Shown one piece after another: positions 1 through 12,408 of a DNA stretch of 64,000 nucleotides; position 1 is the stretch's first letter; every line of letters begins with the position of its first letter. This stretch comes from Bretschneidera sinensis (Eukaryota; Streptophyta; Magnoliopsida; Brassicales; Akaniaceae), in NCBI GenBank assembly GCA_023935145.1, contig CM043705.1, positions 53,547,584-53,611,583 on the forward strand, in the 5' to 3' direction. Position numbers and translations under genes: made by a program. The notes under the pieces were generated by a model. The model searched no databases and had not been told where the DNA came from. It saw only the letters and a program-made list of their open reading frames with translations.

Positions 1-627
1 AAACCGTGAAGAGAACAAAATCATAGGAAAGATCGCAGCCGTCCGGTCCTTTTTGCTCGGATCTTCCAAGCAACCAAACACGTCCAAGTTTTTAAATCCG
101 TATTTGAAACAAGAGAAATGACAAAAGGGAAGGAAAAAGATTTTTCCCCGAAAGAATAAGAAAATGTCATATAGTAACGTAATAGTATTTGACAGAAAGT
201 GAGCGAGAAAAGAAACATTTTCCCGGATTTTTATTTAAAAGCATTTGACGGTTGCGTTTGTTTGGTGATAGTTTATTTATTTTCCTCTCACTTTTTCCAC
301 TTGTGATCCCCTTACTCCTTACCCATCCTTCTATCCTTTAAGGTTTCTTTTTATCGATTTATCACAAAAGCGTTAATATTTTGGAGACAAATTCAAGGCT
401 TTACCCTTCAATTTTTGTAGCTATTGAGTCACCTTATTGTTTATCTGCTTCACTTTCAGGGAGCAAATTAAGCTGATATTGAGCTTCATGCGTGTTTGAT
501 TCATCAATGTGTATGTGCATTTAGGGATTTTATCCACAAAATCGAATTGGGTAATCGTGATTTTAGCCAAAATCGGTGTAAAAGCGAGGATTTTCGATGA
601 AGCGGCAATGAGGTGTGTGGAAAAGAA
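1..627 (+). promoter_or_regulatory. Upstream region and probable 5' UTR of the GT106 gene
   Basis: No coding sequence recognised. The stretch from about 290 is C/T-rich and then runs into a leader without a good reading frame up to the ATG at 628. A GTG 15 bases upstream is in frame but is not a plausible plant start. Transcription start and TATA box were not assigned. Confidence 0.4.
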
Positions 628-3600
628 ATGGATGTTAGATCTGAGAATGTACAGTTGAGGTGCGATAAAATTCAAGCTACGGTGATCCCCAAGACTCGCT
701 TGCAGGTGTGGTTTATTAGGGTGTGTTCCAGTATTTTGCTATGGACCTGTTTGGTTCAGCTCGTGGCCGTTGGGGAGCTGTGGCATCCACGTTTGCTCAC
801 CAGCTTTACCAATCAAATATCGCGATTTACTCGTCTCGAAGAGCCTGTTCATTCGCCGCTCCCTCTTCTTCCTGCAAGTGAGGTTCTTTTTTTCCTTTTT
901 AGTAATTTTTATGGCTTATTTTTTTAACTGTTTTGAAGCTTTAATTGATGAAATTGTTAGACATGTATATCTGGGTTTTGGCATTGGGCGCAGTTCTTTT
1001 TTTCTTATTTATTGGGTAATGGTAGTGTAAATGGGTATATTCAGTTTTGGATTACAATTGATGATGCGGATCCACTTGGCGAATTGTGATGTTGGTTAAT
1101 AAAAAGTGGATTATAAATGCTTGTAGAAAGTGAGTGTAGTTGTTTAAGGGATAAAGTCGAGATTTTCTTTGGCTGTTAGCATGTGTTTTGAGCTAGGTCG
1201 TCCTAGTTTTAGTTATTCAGTCGGTCTGGGAGTATTTAGTGCTGAACAACCCCATGAATAATTAAAACACAGTGCCCTATGGGAAAATATGCTAACAGAA
1301 TTTCAAAAACATAGATGATTTTAAGCAATGAAGAAAAGGTTTTTGGCTATGGCCTTCATTGACTGTTATACAAAGTTGAGGTAAAAAAGGCTGAATTTTT
1401 TAAAATACCATATTTGTTTATAATTTATACTCCTATTTAGTAATTTTATTTGTGTAACTGGGAGAAACATGCTGTGAAACATTATTAGTTTGCTAAATTC
1501 ATCAATTAAGTGAAATAGTGGATTGGCGGATGTCAGCAGAGATGAGATTTGTAGCTCAGCCAAAAATGAAAATAGAAGTCTCTTAAACTGTAATTTGAAC
1601 TTGCTGACCAGAAAAGGTAATATTTCAAGCATAATTTCATTAGTGATCAAACAGTCGCAACTATTGTGGTTTGACAATTTTTGTTAGGAAATTGGAAAAT
1701 TAAGTGTTGATGATTATAGAAGTATAACATAAACAACACGTACTTTTCGGGAAAAAAAACATAAACAACCTATATTTCATCTCTTTAGTTTCCGACTTTC
1801 AGTGCTAGCAATATAATTGTGTGTCATATTGTAAATGCCTTGATTCTTGATCACCATAGGTCACCATTATTTTCCTTGGGTCATTTTATATCACTTTAAT
1901 TCCCTATGAAGCGGTTTCTTAATATTCCATATCTGTGATGTAGGATTTTATATAATAAAATTAAAAACTTATTTGATTGGAAGTAGTTGCAGCTCGTAGT
2001 TATTTCCAAAATTAACAATGAGACAATGTTGAATTTCCTTGCTTGGGAGCAACATTGGTTCTGCTAGATTGCTACTTCTCTTCTGCCTTCTCAATTAATG
2101 GTAAATTTTTCTTTAGATTCAAGTACCATGGTACAGTATATAATTTATACTTCCTTTGAAGCTCTCATGCATTGAATTCAAATATTCCATCCTTGTTGTC
2201 CTTTTAGGATTTAAACATTCCACTCGTCCCAAATTTCTGGATTATGGTATGCTTCTGTGTTTTCCTAATAGACATTATTATGCGTGGAATTCAGGGAGCC
2301 CAACATCTTGGTTTTCTTAATCACATGGGCATCTATTGGTATTCTCTTCTAAGAGTTTCATATTCAAAGCCTTTTCCAACTTAAAATAAAAAAAAATTTC
2401 TGAGAATCTGGGATCTCTCTTTTGCCATTGAAATTTTAATTTGTTGTACCCTGCACAAGTCTATAATTTATATCTGACTGACTCTAATGTTTTAGTTTTC
2501 ACTTTCATTTTGGGTAAAATAGGACCTTAACAACTGGAAACTTTGCAGGAAATTATACAAGTAATGGTTTTCTCAGAGTGTCCTGCAATGGGGGCTTGAA
2601 TCAAATGCGTGCTGCGGTTTGTATTTGTTGCCTTCCTCTTTCTTTGCCTGGTTTCTTTTTTTCTTTTTTTTCCTTTCTTGAGTCATTGACTGAGCTAATA
2701 GGATATTTCAGATCTGTGACATGGTGACTGTTGCTCGACTTTTGAATCTCACTTTAGTCGTTCCAGAGCTTGATAAGACATCTTTCTGGGCTGACCCTAG
2801 GTATGTTCATTGTTCTGTAAAATTTGTCTTAATTTCCTTATTGTATTTTTTTTTTTTTTGAAATTTTAAACTCCTAGGATTCTTTCTGCAGTGATTTTGA
2901 GGACATCTTTGATGTGAGACATTTCATTGATTCACTAAGAGATGAGGTTCAAATTGTCAAGAGGCTTCCAAAGAAGTTTAATAGGAAATATGGATATCAA
3001 CCACTTGAAATGCCTCCTGTCAGCTGGTCAGATGAAAAATATTACTTGCAACAGGTTTGTGCATTTACTATTTTTAAAAAAGCATTTCTATGTCGTGTAT
3101 CATTTGAATAACTGCAAATTTACAGTTATGTGATGAAGGAATAAGGTATGCATTCTCTTTACTTCCTTTTGCTTTATGTCCTGATCTAATCACTTGGACT
3201 TTCTTGTACAGATTCTGCCTCTCTTCAGCAAATATAAAGTTTTACACTTCAACAGAACAGATACACGCCTGTCAAACAACGGCCTCTCCCTTGATCTTCA
3301 GAAACTCAGATGCCGCGTTAATTTCCAGGCACTGAAATTCACTCCTCAGATTGAGACTTTGGGGTACAAATTGGTTCATAATCTTCGAGAAAAGGGACCT
3401 TTCGTGGCTTTGCATCTAAGGTATGAGATGGACATGTTGGCTTTCTCAGGTTGTACTCATGGCTGCACTGACAAAGAAGCCGAGGAGCTAAAAAGGATGA
3501 GGTTTGTTATGTTTCAAAATCAATACATTCTTTTTTGTCATTGTTCTTGTAAAGATCAAATGGATGACTTTCCTTGCCGTAATTTGCTTTCGATGGGCTC

Positions 3601-5308
3601 TCTTTGTAGAAGAGGTTGCACCTCTATTTTGGCAGCTGATAGGAGATACATGGAGAATATAATGGATAGGGTTGTGAGGCATAGCCAAAAGATCATAAAA
3701 GTTGATAACATCTTGATGTAAAGGATGCACACATTTGATGATTTAAGGTTGATAGGCAACATAATCATATTAAGATACTTTTTGCCCGTGTGTGCCTTGT
3801 CTTAGGGTTGGCAGCAGGAAGAATTAAGTCCTGACTGCAAAGCCATCTATTCATTTCAATTTGTTCTATTGAACTTTGAAGTATTAAAAATTCGTTGTGG
3901 CTTCTTCTTTTGGGGGATGAGGGACAAAGAATACTGAGCAATGCATTAGAAGATATTTTTTTTAAGTGTTCATTGAATTTCCTTGCCTCATCCTTTCAGG
4001 TATGCATACCCTTGGTGGAGAGAGAAAGAGATAGCATCTGAAGAGAGGAGAGCACAAGGTTTATGTCCACTGACACCAGAGGAAACAACATTAGTTTTGC
4101 AAGCATTGGGTTTCAAGAAGGATACACAGATTTATATTGCATCTGGCGAGACTTATGGCAGTGAAAAAAGACTGGCGGTACTAAGAGCCTCATATCCAAG
4201 GATTGTGAGTTTGTTATCATACTGTAACCCCACCTTGTAATTCTATGATTTTACAACTTCCCACTTTTAACGTTGTTGTTTATATAAGCATCTTGTTGAA
4301 TGCTTATGTTAAAGTATAAAGAAATAATTGGTACCTCAACTATTTTTTAATAGCTTATTGAAGTACTTGGTTTTTTCTCAAAGTCTTAACTCTGGTAAGT
4401 GGTAATTATTTGATTTAGGGAAACTATTCAATCCAGTAATATTAAATCCTTTCCCACTGGATTAGTGCCTGTGGCTAGATTCCGACTGCTATTAGTGATG
4501 TCCTTTGATGGATCTGCCACGTGATATTATTGGCCAAGTGTGATGTGGCAAGCATATATCCCAGTATTAGTGGCAATGCCTGCACTTATTTGAGCCAGAG
4601 AAGCTGACTAAGACCCCATCAAATGCGTGAACCTGATGCACAATATGCATGTTATTACTAATTATCTACAACTGTAGTATTTTGAATTTATTTATTTTTA
4701 TGTACTTGTGCATTTAATTCTTCTAAATCTCAGGACTTCTTATAATTCTAGGTGAAAAAGGAAATGCTGTTAGATCCAGTGGAGCTGCAACTATTCCAGA
4801 ACCATTCATCTCAGATGGCAGCTCTAGATTTTATGGTATCGATAGCCAGTAATACTTTCATTCCCACATATTATGGGAACATGGCGAAACTTGTGGAAGG
4901 TCACCGCAGGTACTTATACCAACTTCTATATTGAGTTTTTATTTTCTTTTTTTGGAAACTTATAATGAAGAAAGCAAAGCTATGCCTTGTGGATGAAAAG
5001 TTCTTGGAAACATTCCTGACTAGATCTCCTGCAGGTATCTTGGGTTTAAAAAGACCATCCTGCTAGATCGGAAAAGGCTTGTAGAGTTGCTGGATATGCG
5101 TCAGAATGGAACGCTCTCAAGGGATGAGTTTGCAGTTGCTGTACGGGAAGCACATGAGAGAAAAATGGGGCAGCCGACTCGTCGTATGGTTATTGCAGAC
5201 AAACCCAAGGAGGAAGATTATTTCTATGCAAACCCTCAAGAGTGCCTTTGTGAAGGAACAAATTGTGATGACTTACTTGGCTCTGGAAACTCGAGTAAAA
5301 TACAGTGA
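628..5308 (+). CDS. GT106-family glycosyltransferase (RRT-like, 'O-fucosyltransferase family'), 8 exons
   Basis: Eight exons by my reading: 628-877, 2549-2616, 2712-2800, 2892-3054, 3212-3501, 4000-4204, 4752-4909, 5035-5308, all with GT-AG introns; they join to 1497 nt, 498 residues. The ATG at 628 is the first in frame. Residues about 26-49 form a signal anchor (VWFIRV...[13 protein letters not shown]), so a type II Golgi membrane protein with a lumenal catalytic domain. Family motifs follow: [55 protein letters not shown] near residue 258, [14 protein letters not shown], then [13 protein letters not shown] and the C-terminal [17 protein letters not shown]. Plants annotate this family as O-fucosyltransferases, but the members I recall as most similar are GT106 rhamnogalacturonan I rhamnosyltransferases (RRT), which act in pectin backbone synthesis. 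Donor and acceptor here are inferred, not shown. Intron 1 is long (1.67 kb). No lesion seen. A related GT106 mannan- or pectin-linked enzyme is the main alternative. Confidence 0.9.
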
Positions 5309-6264
5309 CTGCAGTGATCAGCCTAACCTCAACCTGAGATGGTGTTCCACAAAATTGTTCTTCAATGGTGTGGAGAACAAATCACGTTGCTTCTCATATA
5401 ACAGAAGGCTTTGCCATGTATACACACACAGTGAAGAGTTTGTAAGAAACGGCTCATCATCAGAAGATGTGGTCTTCAATTTTCTTTTTTGAATTTTTTT
5501 GTTCATAATTTTTTTTCCTTTTCTGCGCCTGTTGATTGTTGTCAAGTCCTGTAACATAAGTTAACAGTTCAAGATACCGATATTGTAGCATCTTAATGAT
5601 CTTCAAAAGTTGTTGCAATGCTCAAAAGCACCGAATGTGGTATAGATTTCAGTAAGTGCTTTTAAAGGTGAGGGTGCAAGTTTCGACTTGTTGGGGGTAA
5701 ACCTTTTGAAAGATCCCTAGGACTTTTCGAAATTCTAGTAAAAAAAAAGTAATTAAGCTTAAATTAATTAATTTTTAATAAATTTTAATGTTTTTATCAA
5801 CTCATTAAAGTATATAAATTATAATTATAATTTTATAAATATTAATATATTTATATTATTGTAGGTGAATAATTAAATAGATTTTAATTATTATTAAATT
5901 AAATAATATGTAATATATATTTATGAAAGGCAATGATTCCACAATAAAAACATTTAGTTTAATAGTGTTAAAGTTTGTATTAATCCAAACTAATTCAGTA
6001 ATGTTAAAGTTTGTATTAATATTCTTATGGATTGAAAACACTAATTTCAATTATGCTAGACCTCTGTAACATGCCATCACATCGGTCCTGAAAGATATGT
6101 TGGCCTTATAACAATTTTTTCGTTCATGTTTTGGTAACATACTGGTAGAAGATAAAAATGTACTTAGAAAACAGTTTGTCTTTATCACTCATGGCTAATG
6201 CATTTTTCTTTTCCTTTTTCTCTGTTGAAAATAAACTCAAGTGAGAAAACATCACGGCAAATAC
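5309..6264. other. 3' flank of the GT106 gene, AT-rich spacer
   Basis: Probable 3' UTR to roughly 5600, then very AT-rich sequence with no coding signal, ending at the TAA target duplication of the PIF/Harbinger element. Confidence 0.5.
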
Positions 6265-6267
6265 TAA

Positions 6268-6279
6268 GGGCTTGTTTGG
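6268..6279 (+). repeat. Left terminal inverted repeat of the PIF/Harbinger element
   Basis: GGGCTTGTTTGG, directly after the TAA target duplication; pairs with 12394-12405. Confidence 0.9.
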
Positions 6280-7800
6280 GGAGGGTTTTCAAAAACCATT
6301 TTCAGTGTTTAAATATTAAAAAGCATTTTCAAACACTGCATGGCTTGTTTGGTAAGCAATGTTCAAAAACAGTTTTTGAACACAGTTTTGTAAAAATAGC
6401 TTTTCAAACACTGATATTTGGTGTTTTCGGTCCAAAATCACTGTCCAGTTTTCACTTTCACTTTCCCAATTCACAGACCTCTTCTCTCACTCGCGACCTC
6501 GCCTTCTCCTTCTCCAATTCACAGAGCTCTTCCCTCTCTTTGCAATGCCTTCATCCTTCTCTCTCCCTATTTCCTTTCTTTTCACTTTCTAACCGGGTCT
6601 CTCTCATTTCTTCTTCAATAAATCGCGACGGTGATGAGCTCGAAGAAACCCAGAAGAGATGAGAAAAATTTTCCTCTCATTTTGCTACTTCCCAAGCACA
6701 TATTTATCACTCAGCCTTACCTCAGTTCAAATCCCAGATAAAAGATACCCATCTCTCCGATCTGTAACTCTTTCTTACAGTACCCATCTAGCTTCTCTAT
6801 GAGAGATACCCATATGAACGGACGACGAGAAGAGACGAGCAAGATCCAAAAATTGTACTGATCGAATTCTCACAGACGCTCATCCTCTCTTTCTTACGGT
6901 ACCAGTATTGGTCTTCTTTTTCAGATTACCCATTTCTCTCTTTCAATAGCCCCTGTAAACGAACATTTGCATGATTCTCAGTGTTGATTTGATGGATTTT
7001 TCAGATTACCCATTCCTCTGGTTTTTCAGTTTCTTTTGTTGAGATGTTCTGTTTTGTTTAGTGGTTCTTCAGCAAAAACCGACTTAGGTTTTGTTTATCT
7101 ATGTGTTTTGGTTCATGGGTATGAGATTCTTACTGGGTTTTAGGTTCTTGATCTTCTGGTTGATATTGAACTGACCCCACTACGGGAGTTTTAAGTAATG
7201 TGTTTGTCTGTTTTTTATACTTTCCTTTTTGTATAGCCATATTTGTGTCTGTTTGAGATGGTTTATCTTCAATTGGGTTGCTAGGTTTTATTGGGTACTG
7301 TTCATATGTGGTATATTAGCTTGTTGGCATTAAATTCAGTATCAAAGCTTTGAGCTTATAAGCTTGTTAGTGATATTTTATTTGTCTTGAATGTGGTTGA
7401 GCTTATAGTTTTGTTTCGTTTTCAAATTTTGGTGGGTGTCTGTTTCTTGCTCACTGAAGTAGAAATGATTGAATTTAACATATTGGTTTCTAGTTTCTTT
7501 TTTACTATGCAGATTCAAATTTTTTTAGTTTTGGTTTATTTCAGGACTTTTACTTGTGAATCGGGGATGTATTTCAAGTGAGGAATAAATTTTTTTAATT
7601 GGGCTTAAATTAAATTATCTGATTTCAAGCTTTGGTGATAGGATCTAGAATTGGGTTTAGTTGGGGTTGTGTATGAGTTTCTAGGTTTAGTCAAAGGAGG
7701 GGAATCAGAGAGAGAGAGAGAGAGTGTGTGTGTGTGTGTGTTGACCAAAGGCAAGAATAATTTGTTGATTGGTTTTGAATCATATAAATTGAGTTTGTAA

Positions 7801-7929
7801 ATGGCATTAAGAGTTGAGATTGGTGAAGACAGTGAAAACAACAAAGGCAACTTGTGGGTTTTGGATCAGAAGCTTGATCAGCCTATGGATGAGGAGGTTG
7901 GGAGGCTTAGAACTATGTACAGAGAAAAG
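7801..7929 (+). pseudogene. Captured first coding exon of a KUP/HAK/KT potassium transporter
   Basis: An ATG opens 43 codons that contain [14 protein letters not shown] followed by [10 protein letters not shown], then end at a clean donor (AAG|GTAGGA). This is the N-terminal signature of the KUP10/KUP11-type branch of plant K+ transporters, ahead of the first membrane segment. The downstream exons with the membrane core are absent; the next coding sequence is the transposon's own ORF1. The preceding ~1.4 kb has the look of a long 5' UTR with an intron, so the promoter-proximal part of the donor gene was probably captured as genomic DNA. The exon itself has no stop. On its own it cannot make a transporter. 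It could be a leader exon of a chimeric transcript, which is speculation. Confidence 0.8.
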
Positions 7930-8726
7930 GTAGGATACTACTTCCCTTCCTGAGATCTCTCTGCATCAAATAAACAATATTTAGTTGCACTTTATTGAAG
8001 TAAAACAAAATTACTTGTTAAAGGCGTATATCCTTTTGGGTTTAATTGATTTAAAGGGCCAATAATGAATCTAACTTTAACTTTCTTCCCAGGGCTTTGA
8101 ATTCCTTGTTCTATTATTTATATCTCAAGATATTGATAGTGAATTTGCAGAATTAGTGTGTAGGTGTTATTAGATTTAGGCTTACATTATTATGTGTTGT
8201 AATAATGTTATGTTGCATGGCTGAAGTTATTGAACAAGTGCATGTTAGAGAATTCCTAACATGGCCTTGATTGAATAATTGTAATTGTATATTAAGGATA
8301 GTTGTAGCTGGTTGGTATTCTGGATCTGTATACAGTTTTTATAATATGCTACTATACAATATTAATTCAAGAGTTGTAAGAGAGCTGGCCCCTTGAGATG
8401 GTTGTATGGTTAGCGGCTATTACTGCTTATTAACTCTTTTACTTTTTTTGTTCATTTGCCTCAGAACCCCCACTTACTATTTGGCCTTTTCAATTTGGGA
8501 AATTGAGAAGAGAAGAGATGCATGCAGCCAAGTTTGGCCTTCTTTTTGGGTTCTGATGACACTGGAACAAACCCATTTTTCTTCCCTTCTTGTTTTTTTT
8601 TTATATTTTTTTTATGTATTGTGAATTAGTCGGTTAGTTTTTATGTAGGTCCAATTTAAGTATCTTAAAATAGTCGGTTAGTTTTTATTGTTCAATAATA
8701 ATCTGTTAATGTCACTTTTATTGTAG

Positions 8727-9770
8727 ATGGCTTCTAAAAGCATTGATATATCTTTATGGGGCTCTGAGAGAGAGAAATTTTTTATCGATATCATGGTTAA
8801 TGAGGTAAACAAGGGAAACATGAAAGATGGTGTGTTTCATAGAAGGATTTGGGATATCATTCTCAAAGAATTGAATTTGAAGACCAACAAGGTCTTTACA
8901 TTGAAAAAATTAAGGAAGAAATTTCAAAGGTTGCGTTTAAAACACCACTTGTTTAGTTAATTGCTTGAGCAAACTGGGTTTGGTTGGATTGCTGAAAGTA
9001 TACTGTCACAGCCTTAGATGAGACTTGGAAAAATTACATTTGGGTATCGTCTTTCTCCCTAAAGTACATAGTGTGGATTTATCTTAGGAAAGTTTCTTTT
9101 AAATCGATAATTACTTTTATATCTTCATTTTTTTTCTTAGGCACACCCAAAAGCTTCCCAATTTCGTAAGCATGACTGTGAACACAACAAATTATTAAGG
9201 ATAATCTTTAACAAGTCAACTGCCACATGAATTCTTCACCATGCTTCAACCCAAGATCCACCTAATTCCGATGAGAAGAATGCATTGCATGAAGCTTTTC
9301 TCAATAGTGGCATGCATGTGGATGTTGATGTTGATGTTGATGGCATTGGTAACCTGGATGACCTAAATACTCTGGTTGACCGTGAAACCCCAAGCACTCA
9401 GCCCACTTAGTCTGAACATTCTGCCAAGCGTTCTAAAATCAATGAAAAGAAAAATCAGAAGGAAACTAGAAATAGTCAATTGAGTGAAGTTTTTGCCTGT
9501 TTCACGGAGGCCACAAAAGCAATGACATAAGCTTTTTTGGCTAGGGCTGAGAGTTATAGAGAGAAAAGCGTTGAGGGAACAAGTTCGATGGTTTCTGCTG
9601 ATTATTCAGTTGCAGCGTGTTTGAAAGTACTTGATGAAATGAAAAATCAGGTAGATGATGACACATATTTGAAGGCATTAGAGAAATTTACAGGTAATTT
9701 TGAGTTGAGGGAGACATTCATTAAAATGCCTTTGGAGAGGAAGAATGCGTGGTTAGCTAGGATTGGTTGA
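8727..9770 (+). pseudogene. PIF/Harbinger ORF1 (Myb/SANT-like DNA-binding protein), broken
   Basis: ORF1 of PIF/Harbinger elements encodes a trihelix or Myb/SANT-like protein that helps the transposase bind and enter the nucleus. Here the N-terminal part shows FHRRIWDIILKEL and LRKKFQRLRLKHH. Homologous coding sequence continues past the first stop with TGFGW, LDETWKNY, an intron at about 9044-9140, then HPKASQFRKH and LLRIIFNKSTAT, and a C-terminal domain with KALEKFTGN and RETFIKMPLERKNAWL. Lesions: stop at 8958-8960, a 1-nt deletion near 8998, and stops at 9228-9230, 9408-9410 and 9528-9530. The late stops share one frame, so decay is mostly by point mutation. Confidence 0.8.
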
Positions 9771-10170
9771 GAGTTGGAGACATTGCCTTTGGGTTTAAAT
9801 TATGTTTGTGTGTTAAGGATACTATTTGTTCGTTGATATGTGTTTATGTTTGTACTTGAATATTTTTATTACTTTTTTTTTAGTTTATGGATGATATGTT
9901 ATTTGTTTGGATTAAACTTATGCGTTTGACATTCCATGTATTGTTGGAATATGAATGATTAGAATTGTATATATAGGTCTAATTATATTTGAATGATTAG
10001 AATTGTGTATACAAGTATAATTAGATTTTATAATTAATAGAAAACAGAGGAGGTGTTGTCGATTTTTAAAAAAAAATAGAATTAAACTTCAGTCTATTTA
10101 GATTTGTGGAATATAAACTATACTACATGATAACCATAATGGGACTTGTTTTTTCTGTTTAGGTTAAGAA

Positions 10171-11504
10171 ATGGACAATTCACACCCCAACAATTGTGGT
10201 AGCCAAACTAATTCATCAAGTTTGTCCGCTGAAGATGAGTATGAAATGCTCTCATTGTTAATGCTTCCTATGTTTGTCGAATATGATGAAAAGTTTATGA
10301 ATAAATTACCTATGCGAACATCACGACTCAGTGGACATGAATATATAACCGAATTATTAAATTGTCATTCAGAGGTGAATTGTTTTGCATGGACAAAGAA
10401 ACATTTATGTACTTATGTAACACATTGAAGCAATATAATTATATAGAAGACTCAAGGGATGTCACAGTAGAGGAAATGATGACCATTTTCTTGTTTGTTG
10501 TGGGGTACAATGTAGGGCACAGAATTGTAGCTGATCGATTTCAACATTCATTAGAAACAATTAATCGACATTTTAAGACAGTGATGAGAGCAATGAACAA
10601 GTTTGCGAAGCACATAATATGTCCATCGAATGACCACGTGGTGCCTCCACAAATTAGATGTGATCGAAGGTTTTACCCTTTTTTTAAGGTAATGTATCAT
10701 ATGATTGATTGTTAATTTATTAGTTTAGCTTTGTATATACAATATATAATACCAAACTGAGTCTAATCGTACGCAATTTAATGGATCTAGAAATGCATTG
10801 GCGCAATTGATGGAACGCACATCAGTGCATGGGTGCCAGCAGAAAAAGCTACCAGTTATAGGGGTAGAAAATCGGTTGTCACACAAAATGTGATGTGCGC
10901 ATGTTCATTCGACATGAAATTCACATACGTGTATAGTAGTTGGGAAGGAACGGCTAACGATTCACGAGTTTTTTTTGACGCTTTAACTCAATCGGATGCT
11001 CAATTTCCTTGGCCTACTAATGGTAAATCTATTTTAGTACTAAGTTGAAATTATATACTAATTGATTGATATGTACTAAGAGAGTTTGTATGACTTATAG
11101 GTGAATATTATTTGGTGGATTCCAGTTATCCATGTACAGCCGGGTTTCTTCCACCGTTTAGGGGTGAACGGTATCACTTAAATGAATATCAAGGTAGAAC
11201 ACGCCAACCAACGGGTTATAGAAAACTATTTAACTATAGGCACTCATCTCTACGTAATGTTATAGAACGTTGCTTTAGGGTCTTAAAGGCGCGCTTTTCA
11301 ATTTTAAAAATGATACCTAGATTCAAGCCCGCTAGACAACCTCTTATAGTTGCTGCTTGCTGTGTTGTACATAATTTTGTACGCCAGTGTTCTCAGAGTG
11401 ATCAATTGTTTAATGAATGGGAAGCAGAAGGCCATGAAGTAGAAAGCGAAGGAGGGTCGAGCATATTTACAAATAATTATACAGTTAATTTTTCTGATTC
11501 GTGA
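10171..11504 (+). pseudogene. PIF/Harbinger transposase (HARBI1-like DDE nuclease), frameshifted
   Basis: Three exons: 10171-10688, 10791-11022, 11101-11504. The catalytic triad appears intact: D in AIDGTHISAW (exon 2), D in WEGTANDSRVF (exon 2), and E in NVIERCFRVLKARF (exon 3). YYLVDSSYP, HLNEYQG and AACCVVHNFVR are typical of the DDE_Tnp_4 fold. A frameshift near 10365-10380 separates the N-terminal frame (ending about ITELLNCHSE) from the helix-turn-helix region (MDKETFMYLCNTLK, RIVADRFQHS). No other stop is seen in the joined exons, so one small deletion is the main lesion. It would cut and paste elements with matching termini if repaired; as it stands it is a pseudogene. Confidence 0.88.
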
Positions 11505-12393
11505 GCTTATTGCCAATCATATGTGGGCAGACCGTTTGGGTATTTGATTTAATATCTGGTAATCATGTTAATCTTTGTCGGTAAGATTTAGTTAATTTAA
11601 CGTCCTTATTTGTGTTAATTTAGTTATTTTTAGTTACTGAATTATGTTTTTTTTCTTAGGAATATATTTCACGTATTGATATATTATTTGACTTATAGGA
11701 TGTGAGGATGACAAACCAACAAAATTGGGCAGTTGAGGCAAACCCGTTTGAAGGAAGAATTTTGGGTTGTTCATTTCCATTTTATCAATATATCAAAGTT
11801 GTATTTGATCAATGAATATTGTATCTTAAAGTTGTCATCAATTATCTTATTTTAAAGAAGAAAAATATGTCATCTTTTAGATATTGAACAAACTTGAATA
11901 CTGTATTTGATGGGTTAGTTATTCAAATTTTATCAAATTGTAAAAGTTGTATTGTATTTTTTTTTATTTTTAAGAATGTATTTAACAAACAAGCATAACA
12001 TGACATGACCAGGGGAAGAGTGTTGTCATGTTTGATCGATGATATATTTTAACATTTTAAAAATAAAATAATATTAATTATTTTCAAGTATTTGGTGTGT
12101 GCTTAAAAAATTGTATTTAGTAAATATGAGAAATAAAATTAATTTTAGATATTAAAATTTAAACTAAACACTGAAAACTAAAAACTAAAAACAATTACAA
12201 GAAGGTGTAATCCAAACAGTTTTCTATTTTCAAAACAGTTTTTGAACACTGATTATCCAAACAACATTTCACTGTTTTCAGTTTTGGAAACAGTTTTCGA
12301 GTTACAGTTATCCAAACATGTTTTCTTCAGAAAACTGTTTTCAGAAACTCTTTTCGAAAATAGTTTTTGAACACTAAAAACTGAAAACTGTTA

Positions 12394-12405
12394 CCAAACA
12401 TGCCC
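12394..12405 (-). repeat. Right terminal inverted repeat of the PIF/Harbinger element
   Basis: CCAAACATGCCC, followed by the TAA target duplication at 12406-12408. Confidence 0.9.
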
Positions 12406-12408
12406 TAA

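Larger units (their letters stand above)
6268..12405 (+). mobile_element. PIF/Harbinger DNA transposon, full length, inactivated
   Basis: The element is 6138 bp. It is bounded by a 3-bp TAA target duplication (6265-6267 and 12406-12408), the duplication expected of PIF/Harbinger elements. Its outer 12-bp inverted repeats, GGGCTTGTTTGG and CCAAACATGCCC, match at 11 of 12 positions; looser subterminal inverted similarity rich in CAAAAAC and GTTTTTGAAC motifs continues for over 150 bases on both sides. Inside, in order, are a captured KUP/HAK first exon (7801-7929), a Myb/SANT-like ORF1 (8727-9770) and a DDE transposase ORF2 (10171-11504), all plus strand. Both transposon genes are broken, so the copy is non-autonomous today. 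6280-7800 holds C/T-rich sequence that may be 5' UTR and UTR intron of the captured gene; 11505-12393 is AT-rich non-coding subterminal sequence. Confidence 0.9.

Noticed and set aside
613..627. Upstream in-frame start for the GT106 gene at a GTG
   Set aside because: Plants initiate at ATG, and the first in-frame ATG is at 628.
3502..3721. Exon 5 read-through frame of the GT106 gene
   Set aside because: The frame continues into intron 5; a GT donor at 3502 and the acceptor before 4000 restore the family sequence ELKRMRYAYPWW.
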